Source: an uncultured Rothia sp. (GTDB lineage Bacteria; Actinomycetota; Actinomycetes; Actinomycetales; Micrococcaceae). From it: a stretch of DNA of 56,375 nt. Under the pieces are notes generated by a model, which was given only the letters and a program-made list of their open reading frames with translations, searched no databases and was not told where the DNA came from. Shown in pieces: positions 15,383 to 25,233 of the stretch (the stretch's first letter is position 1; each line of letters starts with the position of its first letter). Both the position numbers and the translations under genes were made by a program. The stretch covers positions 1 to 56,375 of the forward strand of contig CAMIIP010000008.1 in NCBI GenBank assembly GCA_946222285.1, written 5' to 3'.

Positions 15383-16645
15383 CTAGTCAGCCAGTACCTT
15401 CGCCGCAGCTTCCATCATCATCCATCCCTGGAGCTGTGATGAAAGTTCAACGGGTGCTCCAGCACCGAGTGTTTCTGAAGCATGACGCGAAATGTCGGTG
15501 CTAAACAGAACCACAGGTTCTCCGCGAACCTCCCGCACGTCAATGCCGTCTTCGTTCAGGGGCAAATCTGGGTCAAATTCGCGGCGTCCTTCCCAGAGAA
15601 TATCGGCGCTCTGTACTACTAGAGACGCCGCCCGTGATCTCTCGCGCTCGGGCACAGCATGGTGGAGCGCTACCTGAGCCAAGTAGCGTGCTAGGATGCC
15701 GGTGAAAAGCCCGGCATCACCGTTGCCGTGTGTGCGGAGAATCTTGACTTTCTCCGCCGAAGACACTTCAAAGTCCACCGTAAAGTGCTCTTCGATGCCA
15801 TCAAGGGTCTCAGAAATACGCTGGTTTACATTCATGCTTAGCCTGCCGCCTGCTTCGGCGGTTTCTAATAGTGCAGAGAGAACTGGTCCCTGATTGTAGC
15901 TATAGAGACCTTCTTCTAATACCTCGATATCTGCTGGTTTCTTGACGCCGTCTAAGAAAACTTTTCGCCGGGGGTCCCAGAGCTTAGCGTTGAGCCAGTT
16001 CACCAGTGCGGACGCTCTCCCTACCTGAGAACCGCGTACAAAAGCTAGCGCGGCAGGGGCCGTGGCAGGCGTATTTTTGAAGTCTTTTTTGGTGGACCAG
16101 AACATGCCACCGCCCCAGTCATTGGTAGCGCCTTTGGCAAGGGCAATAAAAAGATCTCGCCCGGCGTCTTGAGCTTGAATCACGCCTTTTCCATTGAGCG
16201 TTTCGCCCAGTGCATTGAGACGACCGGTGGCAAGGGCTAGCCAGGCCATATCGTCGTAGAAAGAATTCGTCCAGAAGCCGAAGTTACGGGTGTGAATACC
16301 CCGCAAAATCTTTTCAGCGACCTCGAACCATTCGGTGGCTGTTACTGAGTCTAATTGGTAATGGGCTCGTAGGGAAGCATCCACGGCGCAGTCGAGAAAG
16401 TGGGCTTGCCACCAGAAGTGCCAGTCGGTGAGACGTGCTCCCATTTTACGATTTTCGGGTACTTGTGCTTCGCCGATGAGGGTGCCGGGAACACCGAAGA
16501 CTTTTTGGGCGAACATTTTGAGGATTGAGTGCCCTGCTATAGTCGCACGTTCGCTAACAACTCGGGCATGTTCTTGCCGGAGTTGTTTGAGTTCAGAGTC
16601 TGTCGGTGCGTTGCGGAGGGAACGGCGCGTAGGGTCAGGGCTCAA
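15383..16645 (-). CDS. Glycoside hydrolase family 76-like protein, no signal peptide
   Basis: A 420-residue alpha/alpha-barrel protein that resembles GH76, whose members are endo-acting alpha-1,6-mannanases. The Asp-Asp pair expected at the active site is at residues 131-132 (SFYDDMAWLALA), and NDWGGGMFWSTKKDFKNTPAT and YSYNQGPVLSALL are family blocks. No N-terminal signal or lipobox is seen, so it would act in the cytosol, which is unusual. TTG 16645 is the start, preceded by AAGAGGAT 6 bases away. A perfect palindrome at 16664-16675 lies just upstream and probably binds a regulator. Mannan, lipomannan or a host glycan could be the substrate. Confidence 0.85.
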   Translation of the reverse strand: MSPDPTRRSLRNAPTDSELKQLRQEHARVVSERATIAGHSILKMFAQKVFGVPGTLIGEAQVPENRKMGARLTDWHFWWQAHFLDCAVDASLRAHYQLDSVTATEWFEVAEKILRGIHTRNFGFWTNSFYDDMAWLALATGRLNALGETLNGKGVIQAQDAGRDLFIALAKGATNDWGGGMFWSTKKDFKNTPATAPAALAFVRGSQVGRASALVNWLNAKLWDPRRKVFLDGVKKPADIEVLEEGLYSYNQGPVLSALLETAEAGGRLSMNVNQRISETLDGIEEHFTVDFEVSSAEKVKILRTHGNGDAGLFTGILARYLAQVALHHAVPERERSRAASLVVQSADILWEGRREFDPDLPLNEDGIDVREVRGEPVVLFSTDISRHASETLGAGAPVELSSQLQGWMMMEAAAKVLAD

Positions 16646-16663
16646 TGTTTATCCTCTTAATAT

Positions 16664-16675
16664 TTGTACGTACAA
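16664..16675. promoter_or_regulatory. Palindromic operator upstream of the GH76 gene
   Basis: TTGTACGTACAA is a perfect 12-bp palindrome 19-30 bases upstream of the GH76 start codon, positioned where a repressor would block transcription or initiation. The type is compatible with a GntR- or LacI-like regulator, but none is encoded nearby. Confidence 0.5.
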
Positions 16676-16701
16676 TCAAAATTCTATAGCACTGTACTTG
16701 T

Positions 16702-17778
16702 TCAGACGAGAGGGAAGCGACTTACGTTGTGTGTCAAAGTGAGGTATCGGTTGCTGGTAAGGATAATTTTTTCGCTGGTGAAGGGGTGGATGAAGGAGAG
16801 CTGGCGGGCAAGCAACTGCAGGGGAAGCGCCGGATTATCGGGGGCGGTATCAAGCACCTGCGGGTAGAAAGTGTCGCCGAAGATAGGTGCGCCTAGCGAA
16901 AACATGTGTGCTCGTAACTGATGCGTTTTGCCGGTGTGTGGGGTGAGCTCGTAAAAACCGAGGCTCTGCTGAGGATCGGGGTGGGTGCGGTGAGGATTGA
17001 ATGCGCTGGTAGTTGTTTCCGAATCTACCAAAGAGGTTTTACCTTCAATAATTCGTGCTAGTTTCACTGTAGAGATGGCATTGACAGTCAACCCTAACTG
17101 ACCACAGCGAGATTCCAGGTGTTGCACCACCTGGAGCACGCCGCGTTGCTTTTCGATATGGCTACGCACTTCGACCGAATCACCGGTCACCATTCCCTCG
17201 ATGAGAGGTGCTACAGCTTCATAAGACTTACTTATCTCCCGGTTTTGAAAGAGCTTCTGTAGGGGTGCCCTTGCCTCGGGAACTTTAGCTAAAACTAAAA
17301 CTCCGGCGGTCAGCCGATCCAACCGGTGTACGGGGGAGAGCAACGGAAGACGACGCTCATGCCGTAACAGGGTGAGCGCCGTGTTCGCCACGAACATGCC
17401 GCTCGGGGTGGTCGCTAGAAAATGTGGCTTATCAATGGCGAGAACCCACTCGTCCTCATAGAGTACCGGTAGATCGGTGGGCACTCCTGGCTCGACAGTC
17501 AGTTCCCGGTAATACCATACTGAGCCGCCGCCGGGATAGGGGGTGTGGGTGGTCAGCGGTACACCGTCGTCGTCTACAATTTCGCCGCGCTCCAGCAAAT
17601 CAAAAACATAGTCTGGACGGTGCGAATAAAACCGGGCAATAAGGTAATCAGCAAGGCTCGGAACCGAGCCCGAAACTTTATATTCTTGCGGGAAAATAAC
17701 AGGCAACTTCAATCGCACCGGGTCTACTCCCTTACGTTGGGGCAGGGGAGCGGAAACGATTTTCTTACGACGAGCCAT
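16702..17778 (-). CDS. RluA-family RNA pseudouridine synthase
   Basis: A 358-residue pseudouridine synthase. The catalytic motif HRLDR is at residues 151-155 with Asp154 as the nucleophile. The flanking LSPVHRLDRLTAGVLVLAK and the C-terminal HTGKTHQLRAHM are family-typical. It isomerises uridine in 23S rRNA or tRNA in the cytosol; which position is modified cannot be told. About 90 N-terminal residues precede the catalytic core and could form an S4-like RNA-binding part (PSLADYLIARFYSH). It lies between nei2 and the GH76 gene on the same strand, with gaps of 47 and 56 bases. Confidence 0.88.
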   Translation of the reverse strand: MARRKKIVSAPLPQRKGVDPVRLKLPVIFPQEYKVSGSVPSLADYLIARFYSHRPDYVFDLLERGEIVDDDGVPLTTHTPYPGGGSVWYYRELTVEPGVPTDLPVLYEDEWVLAIDKPHFLATTPSGMFVANTALTLLRHERRLPLLSPVHRLDRLTAGVLVLAKVPEARAPLQKLFQNREISKSYEAVAPLIEGMVTGDSVEVRSHIEKQRGVLQVVQHLESRCGQLGLTVNAISTVKLARIIEGKTSLVDSETTTSAFNPHRTHPDPQQSLGFYELTPHTGKTHQLRAHMFSLGAPIFGDTFYPQVLDTAPDNPALPLQLLARQLSFIHPFTSEKIILTSNRYLTLTHNVSRFPLV

Positions 17779-17825
17779 AGCACCATGTTAACCCGTCTCA
17801 GGAAACTACCCCTCTCAGCGGAAAT

Positions 17826-18713
17826 CTACCTATAGAGCACCTGACAGGCGGGGCAACGGTAGGTCAGCCGTGCGACGTCCTGTTCCCTGGCTATCATGTG
17901 CACCTTGTCGCCAAATATCTGAGCATCTGTACCGTAGTCGCTGAGTTCTTCGCGGATAATCTGCGAGCCACATCGATAGCAGTTGTGCCGCCTACGTCCG
18001 TAAACCCACAGCGGTTCAGCAACAGTACGGGTGACGCGTAGCGGGCGGTCCCGGTTAGCAACGAGTAACAGACGGGCAATTTCGAGTATACGCGGCAGGT
18101 TTGGCACCGCTGCCACTCGGCTGCGGGGATCTACGCCAGCCAGAAAGAGCGTTTCTGCACGAAAAATGGTGCCGATTCCCGCGAGGTTTTTCTGGTCGAG
18201 AAGTGCTGGGCCGATCATGCGTTCGGGGCGGGCAACGATATTGGATAGGGCAGTTTCGAGGTCCCAATCAGATCCCAATAAATCCGGTCCGAGATGGGAG
18301 ACGAATCGGTGCTCTTCATGTGTGGACACCACATCGAGCATTCCGAGATTGAATCCGACCGCTTCAACGGGGGTAGATCCGAGGGCTATTTTCCCGGCAG
18401 AATCGAGCCGGGCGTTGGCTCTAATCACGGCACGGGCATCGGTGTTTTTTCGTTTCCAAGGGCTTGGTCTGCCGTTCTCATCTGTCCCGTAAAGGTGCCA
18501 GATTCCCTCCATCTTCAGATGGGAATGAACCGATATATCGCCAATTCGAATAAAGAGATGTTTGCCGCGGGCAAAAGCACCGTGAATGGTTTCTCCTGAA
18601 AGGTTAATTTCTGCGCAAGCAGGGAACCTGAATGAAGTGTGGTGAACTTTTCTGCCGGAAAGCCCTCGGTGCAGGTTTCGCGCCTGACGCCACACGGTAT
18701 CTCCTTCAGGCAT
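17826..18713 (-). CDS. nei2: Formamidopyrimidine/endonuclease VIII-type DNA glycosylase (Nei2-like)
   Basis: A 295-residue base excision repair glycosylase/AP lyase. It begins MPEGDTVWRQA, in which Pro2 is the catalytic N-terminus and Glu3 the acid. The helix-two-turn-helix region follows (LLDQKNLAGIGTIFRAETLFLAGVDP), and the C-terminal zinc finger has Cys pairs CYRCG and CPACQ. It removes oxidised pyrimidines from DNA. ATG 18713 has an excellent ribosome site (AAGGAG, 4-5 bases away). A -35 TTGTAT (18771-18776, read on this strand), 17 bases, -10 TTATAC (18748-18753) gives a promoter for this gene. The spacer contains the palindrome TTACCAGCTGGTAA, shared with a divergent promoter. Confidence 0.9.
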   Translation of the reverse strand: MPEGDTVWRQARNLHRGLSGRKVHHTSFRFPACAEINLSGETIHGAFARGKHLFIRIGDISVHSHLKMEGIWHLYGTDENGRPSPWKRKNTDARAVIRANARLDSAGKIALGSTPVEAVGFNLGMLDVVSTHEEHRFVSHLGPDLLGSDWDLETALSNIVARPERMIGPALLDQKNLAGIGTIFRAETLFLAGVDPRSRVAAVPNLPRILEIARLLLVANRDRPLRVTRTVAEPLWVYGRRRHNCYRCGSQIIREELSDYGTDAQIFGDKVHMIAREQDVARLTYRCPACQVLYR

Positions 18714-18743
18714 TTTACTCCTTATCGTTCAGGTGGGTTTCAG

Positions 18744-18776
18744 TTGGGTATAAACTTACCAGCTGGTAACATACAA
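18744..18776. promoter_or_regulatory. Overlapping divergent promoters sharing a palindrome
   Basis: Plus strand: TTGGGT (18744-18749), 17 bases, TAACAT (18767-18772). Minus strand: TTGTAT (18776-18771), 17 bases, TTATAC (18753-18748). Both spacers contain the perfect 14-bp palindrome TTACCAGCTGGTAA (18756-18769). A regulator bound there would affect nei2 and the plus-strand unit together. Confidence 0.55.
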
Positions 18777-18777
18777 G

Positions 18778-18897
18778 ATGTCATCCATGATGTGCACTAC
18801 ATCCCCCTACGAAGTGTGCATTGATCCCCCTGGAAAGCGCAAAAAGAAAATAATAGGTATGCCCCTCACTGGGCTTTCTCGTCGCCATCCATCATGA
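18778..18897 (+). CDS. Possible leaderless small ORF, 39 codons
   Basis: The ATG at 18778 is 6 bases after a -10 box (TAACAT), so a transcript from the divergent promoter would start on or next to the start codon, a common actinobacterial arrangement. The product MSSMMCTTSPYEVCIDPP (continuing to residue 39) has two cysteines, a Lys/Arg-rich centre (GKRKKK) and no resemblance to a family I know. A Rho-independent terminator follows 45 bases later, and no other plus-strand gene would use it. The alternative is a noncoding RNA, since C5 runs occur in predicted loops. Coding status is unproven. Confidence 0.35.
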   Translation: MSSMMCTTSPYEVCIDPPGKRKKKIIGMPLTGLSRRHPS

Positions 18898-18942
18898 ATG
18901 TTCGGATTTCCTATAAACTCTTGAACACAACAATGACACCCT

Positions 18943-18973
18943 GGCTCCTGTTCCCCCAACAGGAGCCTTCTTT
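18943..18973 (+). terminator. Plus-strand terminator with CCCCC loop
   Basis: A perfect 10-bp stem (GGCTCCTGTT at 18943-18952, complement at 18958-18967) has a CCCCC loop and TTCTTT tail (18968-18973). On the minus strand no T-tract follows, so it serves plus-strand transcription although it sits at the lhr 3' end. Confidence 0.65.
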
Positions 18974-21900
18974 ATACCTCCCGCCGCATCCGCACACCCT
19001 TGGGCGTGGCATAAAAACCTGCTTCTTGCAGACCCTTGCGGAGCGCGGTAACGGGGTGCTCATTCTCCTGAGCCGGTTGAGCACACATTTGCCCCTCGCC
19101 GTCAAAGACAGCAAACGGTGCGAGATTCTCCAGAATTCCTAATCCATTGACCTTTTCAATCATGATGTTATCTGCCGCCCCGCGCCGCACCAGCTCGCCG
19201 AGCAGGGGAGCTGCCGCGCGCACGTCCTCTGAATCTGCGGTGAAGAGCAGAACGGTACGGCCACCGCGTTCTAGATAGAGGCCGAGCTTTCCGTCGATGA
19301 GAACCACTACCGCCCCAGCTTTGCGGCCGGGTTTGTGCTTGGTGAGTTCTTGCCCGGTTTGCCTTAAGGACGACGGCGCGGGCCAGGGTAGCGTAGATCC
19401 GTAAGGGTTGGCGGGGTCGGTTGCCGCGAGAAGAACCAGGGAGCGTTTTTTCTGGGTAGAACCGCCCTGATTTTCTAACTCCCGATCATATTCGCGCAAA
19501 CGATCAACGCCGTTGGCTGTGGAGGACTGGGCGGCACCGAGTTCTTCAATAAAATAGCCGCGGCGGGCGGCTCCCTTTTCTTCTGCGGCAGAGAGCACTC
19601 GGTAGATTGCTGCGAACCCGCCGGGGGTGTCTTCGGCGGCAACGGCTCCGCGCGTCAGTATTCCATAGCGATCGAGAAGAAGCTCGGCGCGGGCGTGGGC
19701 GGCGATGGTGGGATCAAGATCTTCGGTCAGTACCTGAGACCATCGTCCCGAATCCATGGGTGCAACCATATCGGTCGGTGTGCTCAGCTGACCCGCCTGC
19801 CCGCGGCGTCCTAAAGTGCTACCTGAAAAGCGGGAGGTAGCAAGACGGGCGGCACCCCGTCGAACCGCCGCACGGGCAACCGGAGCGGGTTTTTTGAGTT
19901 TATGGGCGGAATGCCCAGTAGCAAGAAGGGCACGTACCGGTGCAAAAGTGTCGTTGGTAATTAGCCCTGCCCACACCAAGCGCCAGAGCGAGTGCGAAAT
20001 ATCTGCCGAGGTAAAGGGGGACTGCGCCGGGTTCGTGGAGCCTGCCACGGCAAGAGCCTGAGCCGTATAGTGTTCGAGGGATTGGCGTATTTGTGGAAAG
20101 AAGAGCCCACCACCGCCCAGTACCTCAAAAACGGCGCGATCGAGTGGAGTAAGTTCTGCAAGTTTGCTTTCTCGTTCGGCTTCTGTTGGCAGAGTTAGCG
20201 AAGCCGCCTCACTCAGATGCAGGGTGACCCAGCCGTCGCCAGCTAGTTTGCCATCGCCAGTCCAGAGCACGTCGCCGCTAGAGAGCGCCCTGTCAAAGAG
20301 CGCCGCCGAGTAGTTTTTGACGCGCGAGCGCAACACTAGAGGTTCCAGGGCTGAGGCAGGAATCCGCACACCGGCGATTTGGTCGATGGCGGTCAGGAGC
20401 CCGTCGCATGGAGCCTTCATTGGTTCGAGCGAAGATTTTTTGCCCGTTCAGAGGCACCCCAAAGGTGCCCGGAGCGAACTTTTCCTGTGAAATCTCCCAG
20501 GACTGTAGATGTTGCCAGGGTGGAAGGAAGCGCCCATAAATCTCCGGCGCTACCGGCTCTACATCGGCACGCAGAGCTGCCAATGAACGCGCACGAAGTG
20601 TGCGTAGAACCTGTGCATCGACCCATTCGATACCGGCAGGCTCGATGGTGCCGGTGCGTGCTAGCGCCAGTTCGGCTCGCACCTCTTCGGGCAAAAATTC
20701 CCCGGAGATTACGCGGTGTTCGGTAGCTAGAGCCCGCAACGTTGCTTCGACAACGGCTCTACCCAGCCCCAGTGCCCTCGCCGCTTGAACAGTGGCGAAG
20801 GGCGCGTGGGTTCTGGCATAACGGCTGATGAGGTCTTGGAGCGGTTGCGCCACCGGTTCTAAAAAGACTAGGGGAACTCCCCTGGGCAGAGGAATACCGA
20901 GACCGTCGCGCAGGCGGGCTGCATCCTCAATCGCCGCGAAGTGCTCGGTTCCGTGCATGGAAAAGACAAGGGCTCGGTGGGCGCTGATGAGTTCGCGGGC
21001 GAAAGCTTCTGCCTGTTCGGTGCTGATGGTTCCTTCCTCTTCTCCCTCGGTAGCGTTTTCTTCCCGTAGCCGCCGCGCTAGCTGCTCGGCAGTGAGCGGT
21101 CCCAGCAAGCGGAGTAGATCTGCGGCGCCTTCCACACCTTTATATCGATAACCTGAGACCGTGTGTTGTAAGCGCGCTTCGGTTTGCCGAATCACATCGG
21201 CATCCAAAAGTTCGCGGAGCTCATCGCGGCCCAGAAGCTCGGCAAGCAGAGCCGGATCAAGACTGAGCGCGGCGGCACGACGCTCGGCTAACGGGGAATC
21301 ACCCTCATAGAGGAACTGAGCAACGTAGCCAAAGAGCAAGGTGCGGGCGAAGGGCGAAGGCGACTCGGTTTCGATTTCGCTTACGCGAATCGAGCGCGCA
21401 TCAATCTTTTGGTGAATATCTAAAAGCGCCGGCAGATAGTACACGTCTTGGAGACATTCGCGCACGGTTTCCAAAATGATGGGAAAGTTCGTGAATTTAC
21501 GGGCTATGTCTAGGAGCTGAGCGGAGCGCTGACGCTGCTGCCAGAGCGGGGTGCGCCGTCCTGGATCGCGGCGCGGAAGCAATAGCGCACGGGCAGCATT
21601 TTCGCGGAAGCGACTGGCAAAGAGGGCGGAGGAGCCGACCCTCTCTGCCACAATATCTTCTAGTTCATCGGGTTCAAAGAAGAAGAGCGAAGCGCCGGGT
21701 GGCTCAGCCTCGACCGAGGGAATCCGCAGCACAATGCCGTCATCCGCGGCCATCGCTGAGGTATTCACACCAAACAAATCTTCGGCACGTTGGCCCACCG
21801 CTAGCGCCCAGGGCGCATGAACGGGCATGCCAAAGGGGGAGTGGAGCACCACGCGCCAGTCGCCGATTTCGTCGCGGAAGCGCTCCACTATGAACTGCGT

Positions 21901-24442
21901 ATCGGAGGGAACCGAACCGGTCGCTTCGGATTGCTCACGTACGTAGGCTTGAAGGTTATCCGCCGCCCAAGCATCGAGCCCAATTGAAGCCACCCGAGCG
22001 CGGGCAGCAGTAGCATCAGACTGTAACTCGGCGGCAAATTCGCGGGTAAATTGTCCCAGCGCTCGCCCTAGTTCTACCGGACGTCCCTGCCCCTCACCGT
22101 GCCAGAAAGGTAGCTTGCCGGGTATCCCGGGGGCGGGAAGTACACTCACCCGGTCATGGCTAATATCTTCGATACGCCAGGACGTTGCGCCCAGGGCAAT
22201 CACGTCTCCCACTCTCGATTCGTAGACCATCTCTTCGTCTAGTTCGCCCACACGCTTGGGCGCCTTGGAATCCTCAGCACCCACGATGTAGACGGGAAAG
22301 AGCCCGCGGTCAGGAATGGTTCCACCCGAGGTCACCGCCACCCGTTGGGCACCCGGGCGGCCTTCTAAGGTACCGGCATCTCGGTCCCAAATGACGCGTG
22401 GACGCAATTCAGCGAACTCATCGGAAGGATATTTTCCCGCGAGCAAGTCAAGGGTCGCCTCAAAGGCGCTTCGGGGCAAAGTTGCAAAGGGGGCGGTATT
22501 GCGGAGCGAATCAAACCAGGTCTCCACATCAATCGGTCCCAGCGCGCAGGCTGCAACGGTTTGCTGTGCCAAAATATCCAGTGGATTCTGCGGGATGGCG
22601 AGCGGTTCGATTTTTCCGTCCAGCATACGACGCACGGTAACGGTAGCGTTGAGCAAATCTCCCCGGTGCTTGGGATAAAGGTAGCCGCGTGAAATCTCAC
22701 CCACCTGGTGGCCCGCGCGTCCTACCCGTTGCAGTCCTGATGCTACCGATCCTGGCGATTCCACCTGAACCACTAAATCAACCGCACCCATATCAATGCC
22801 TAGTTCCAGCGAGCTGGTAGCAACCACGCAGCGTAGCTCACCTGATTTGAGGGCTTCTTCAATGATGGAGCGCTGATCTTTAGACACCGAACCATGGTGG
22901 GCACGTGCCAAAAGTGGCGGAGCGCCCTGGGCCGTGGGAGACTGCGCCATGATTTGGGCGGGGGAACGCTTGATTTTGGGGTCGTCTCGTTCGATTTTCA
23001 CCCCACCCGTAGAATCTAGTGCACTCGCCAGTGCTTGAGAAATGCTCTGTGGTTCAGAGGTAGCAGGCGTTGAATGAAGCGTAGAATCGGTCACTGAATC
23101 GGCGCTCTGCCGTGCCTGTTGCCTATCTGCATAGATTTCGTTCAGGCGCGCGGTAAGTTTTTCTGCCAGCCCGCGAGAGTTGGCAAAAACGATGGTGGAG
23201 CGATATCTCTCTACCAAATCAACAATACGCTCTTCCACATGCGGCCAAATCGAAGCCTGGTAACCACCGCTATCGGGTGTTTCTGCGGCGGCAATCTCGG
23301 CGGGACTCAGTTCTGCCGGATTAACTTCTTCGATGTCCGAGCGCATCATTTCGATGCGGGGGGCGGGTTTATTCTCATCGGGAAAGATGCCGATAGCATC
23401 GGCGAGCGTGGTTCCCTGCATCAGCTCTTCAGGTTGTGGTCCGCTATATCCCGGTATAGCAGAGGAAGTTTCCTCATCATCGAGCAGGGAATCTGTAGCT
23501 ATGACTCCGTCGTCGTGAAAATCTAATCCGGTTTCAAAGGCATGGACGCGCGCGGGCACGGTCTGCAAGCTTATCCACGTAAGCCCCGCCGACCGTAGCG
23601 CCCAACCCAGCGACAGGATCAGCGCTTATTCCTGAAGAGTTTGGCTCGCCGCTACCATCACCTTCACCGTAGGTATTGGCACCGCCGAGCTTAGTCATAT
23701 CGGGAACGGGAACCGAAACGGTCAGCTCCCATTCTTTCTCGGAGGGTGGTTGCACAATATCAACCGGTGCTACCCCGCCTAAGAAACGCGCGACGGTTTC
23801 CACCGGCTCCACCGTAGCCGAGAGTCCGATGCGCTGCACGGGTTTTTCGAGAATTTGATCGAGTCTTTCCAGCGAAACCGCTAGGTGAGCGCCGCGTTTG
23901 GTTCCTGCCACCGCGTGAACCTCGTCGATAATCACCGTATGAACCGACCCTAGAGTGGAACGTGCTTTAGAGGTCAGCATCAGGTAGAGCGATTCGGGGG
24001 TAGTAATGAGAATATCCGGTGGGCTTGAAATAAGCTGACGACGTTCTTTGGGCGGTGTATCGCCCGAACGCACCCCTAGGCTGATATCGGGAACGTCTGC
24101 GCCTAAGCGCTTGGCAGTCTGCGAAATGCCAATGAGCGGGGAGCGCAGGTTACGTTCAACGTCTACTCCCAAGGCTTTGAGCGGGGAAATGTAGAGAACC
24201 TTGGTGCCGCTCTTTTTCCCCTGGGCATCGTGAACGTGTAGCCGGTCAAGGGCCCAGAGAAAAGCTGCCAGAGTTTTACCCGAACCGGTGGGAGCCACAA
24301 CCAGTGCGTGTTTACCCGCCGAAATCGCCTTCCAAGCGCCGTCCTGTGCCGGCGTTGGCTTTTTGAAGGCACCGATGAACCACTCGCGGGTGGGTGGGGA
24401 AAAGTATTGCAGGGAGTTCGAGGGAGTAGTGGCAGAGCTCAT
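18972..24442 (-). pseudogene. lhr: lhr-type ATP-dependent helicase, broken by two frameshifts
   Basis: Lhr is a large superfamily 2 DNA helicase for repair. Reading from 24442: the first part has motif I APTGSGKT, DEVH and a SAT motif, and ends at 23534. The second (23568-20293) has ATSSLELGIDMG and QRVGRAGHQ motifs and a long middle region. The third (20420-18972) gives the C-terminal domain. Homology continues across both breaks. Break one falls in an alternating CG run near 23550-23556, break two in a run of six T at 20436-20441, where the frame from Gly-Gln-Lys continues as SSLEPMKAPCDGLLTAIDQ. The combined protein would be about 1,800 residues, longer than many Lhr because of a 100-residue low-complexity insertion after the first break. 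It may be inactivated or misread. Confidence 0.82.
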
Positions 24443-24508
24443 TTGTTCATTATGTCAGGAGAGTGATAGCTGGTGGGATAGACAGTGACAAACCGAAAAA
24501 AGTTCAAT

Positions 24509-24528
24509 ATAGTTTACTTGTAAAGTAT
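24509..24528. promoter_or_regulatory. Palindrome before the nitroreductase gene
   Basis: ATAGTTTACTTGTAAAGTAT is a 20-bp imperfect palindrome (core TTTAC-TT-GTAAA) that ends 15 bases before the coding start. It resembles operators of redox or quinone-sensing HxlR/MarR-type regulators, which often control nitroreductases. None is encoded nearby. Confidence 0.45.
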
Positions 24529-24543
24529 CTATGAAAGGAAGCA

Positions 24544-25140
24544 ACGTCAGAATCACAGGCTCTATCCCCTGAATTCATCGACCGGCTCTTTAAATCCCAC
24601 CGTACCGTCAACCGCTTCACGGATCGGGAAGTCACCGACGAGCAGCTCAAAGAAATTTATGAGCTCACCAAGATGGGCCCCACCGCCTTCAACTCTCAGC
24701 CCTTGCGTGTAACCTTCTTGCGCTCGGCAGAATCTCGCCAACGCTTACTTCCCTTTATGGCAGAATCAAACCGGGAAAAGACCGAAAAGGCTCCCATCAC
24801 CGCCATCATGAGCTTCGATACCGACTGGTCTGAGAAGTTCCCTAAGTTCAATCAGCGCGCTGCAGGCATGGTTGATTTCTTCCGTGAAAATAAAGACATC
24901 CGTATGCGCTCCGGCATGCTTTCAGCGGCTATTGCTACCGGATACTTTATTACCGCTATCCGTGCCTTGGGTCTCTCGGCGGGACCTATGACAGGTGGAG
25001 ATTTCGAGGGGATTACCAACGAATTTTTCCCCGAGGGCAATCAGCGTACCTTCCTCGTCATCAACATCGGCTACGGCATCATTCCTGAGTACGATCGCAA
25101 CCCTCGTTTCTCCTTCGAACAGGTTGCAGAGATTATCTAG
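24544..25140 (+). CDS. Nitroreductase family protein, apparent ACG start
   Basis: A FMN-dependent nitroreductase-fold protein of the malonic semialdehyde reductase (RutE/HadB) subgroup. The family blocks LYELTKMGPTAFNSQPLRV-like (here IYELTKMGPTAFNSQPLRV) and GLSAGPMTGGDF are clear. The homology extends upstream of Met43 (24673) to residue 1, with HRTVNRFTDREVTDEQ preceding. Codon 24544-24546 is ACG and there is no ATG, GTG or TTG in frame before the stop at about 24532. AAGGA (24535-24539) lies at the normal ribosome-site distance, so ACG probably takes the start position, as mutation or as a rare start codon. Length would be 198 residues, normal for the family. A bidirectional terminator follows. 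Confidence 0.78.
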   Translation, partial: TSESQALSPEFIDRLFKSHRTVNRFTDREVTDEQLKEIYELTKMGPTAFNSQPLRVTFLRSAESRQRLLPFMAESNREKTEKAPITAIMSFDTDWSEKFPKFNQRAAGMVDFFRENKDIRMRSGMLSAAIATGYFITAIRALGLSAGPMTGGDFEGITNEFFPEGNQRTFLVINIGYGIIPEYDRNPRFSFEQVAEII

Positions 25141-25167
25141 GGTGATAAAAGGTCTCTTCTGAAGGTC

Positions 25168-25206
25168 AAAAAATGTCCGGTGCTTTCAAAAACACCGGAC
25201 ATTTTT
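25168..25206. terminator. Bidirectional terminator, nitroreductase and lipoprotein genes
   Basis: A-tract, stem AATGTCCGGTG (25172-25182) with its complement (25193-25203), 10-base loop and T-tract. It separates the convergent nitroreductase (plus) and DUF4232 (minus) genes. Confidence 0.85.
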
Positions 25207-25233
25207 AGTAGATTTCAGAACAGTTGTAAACCT

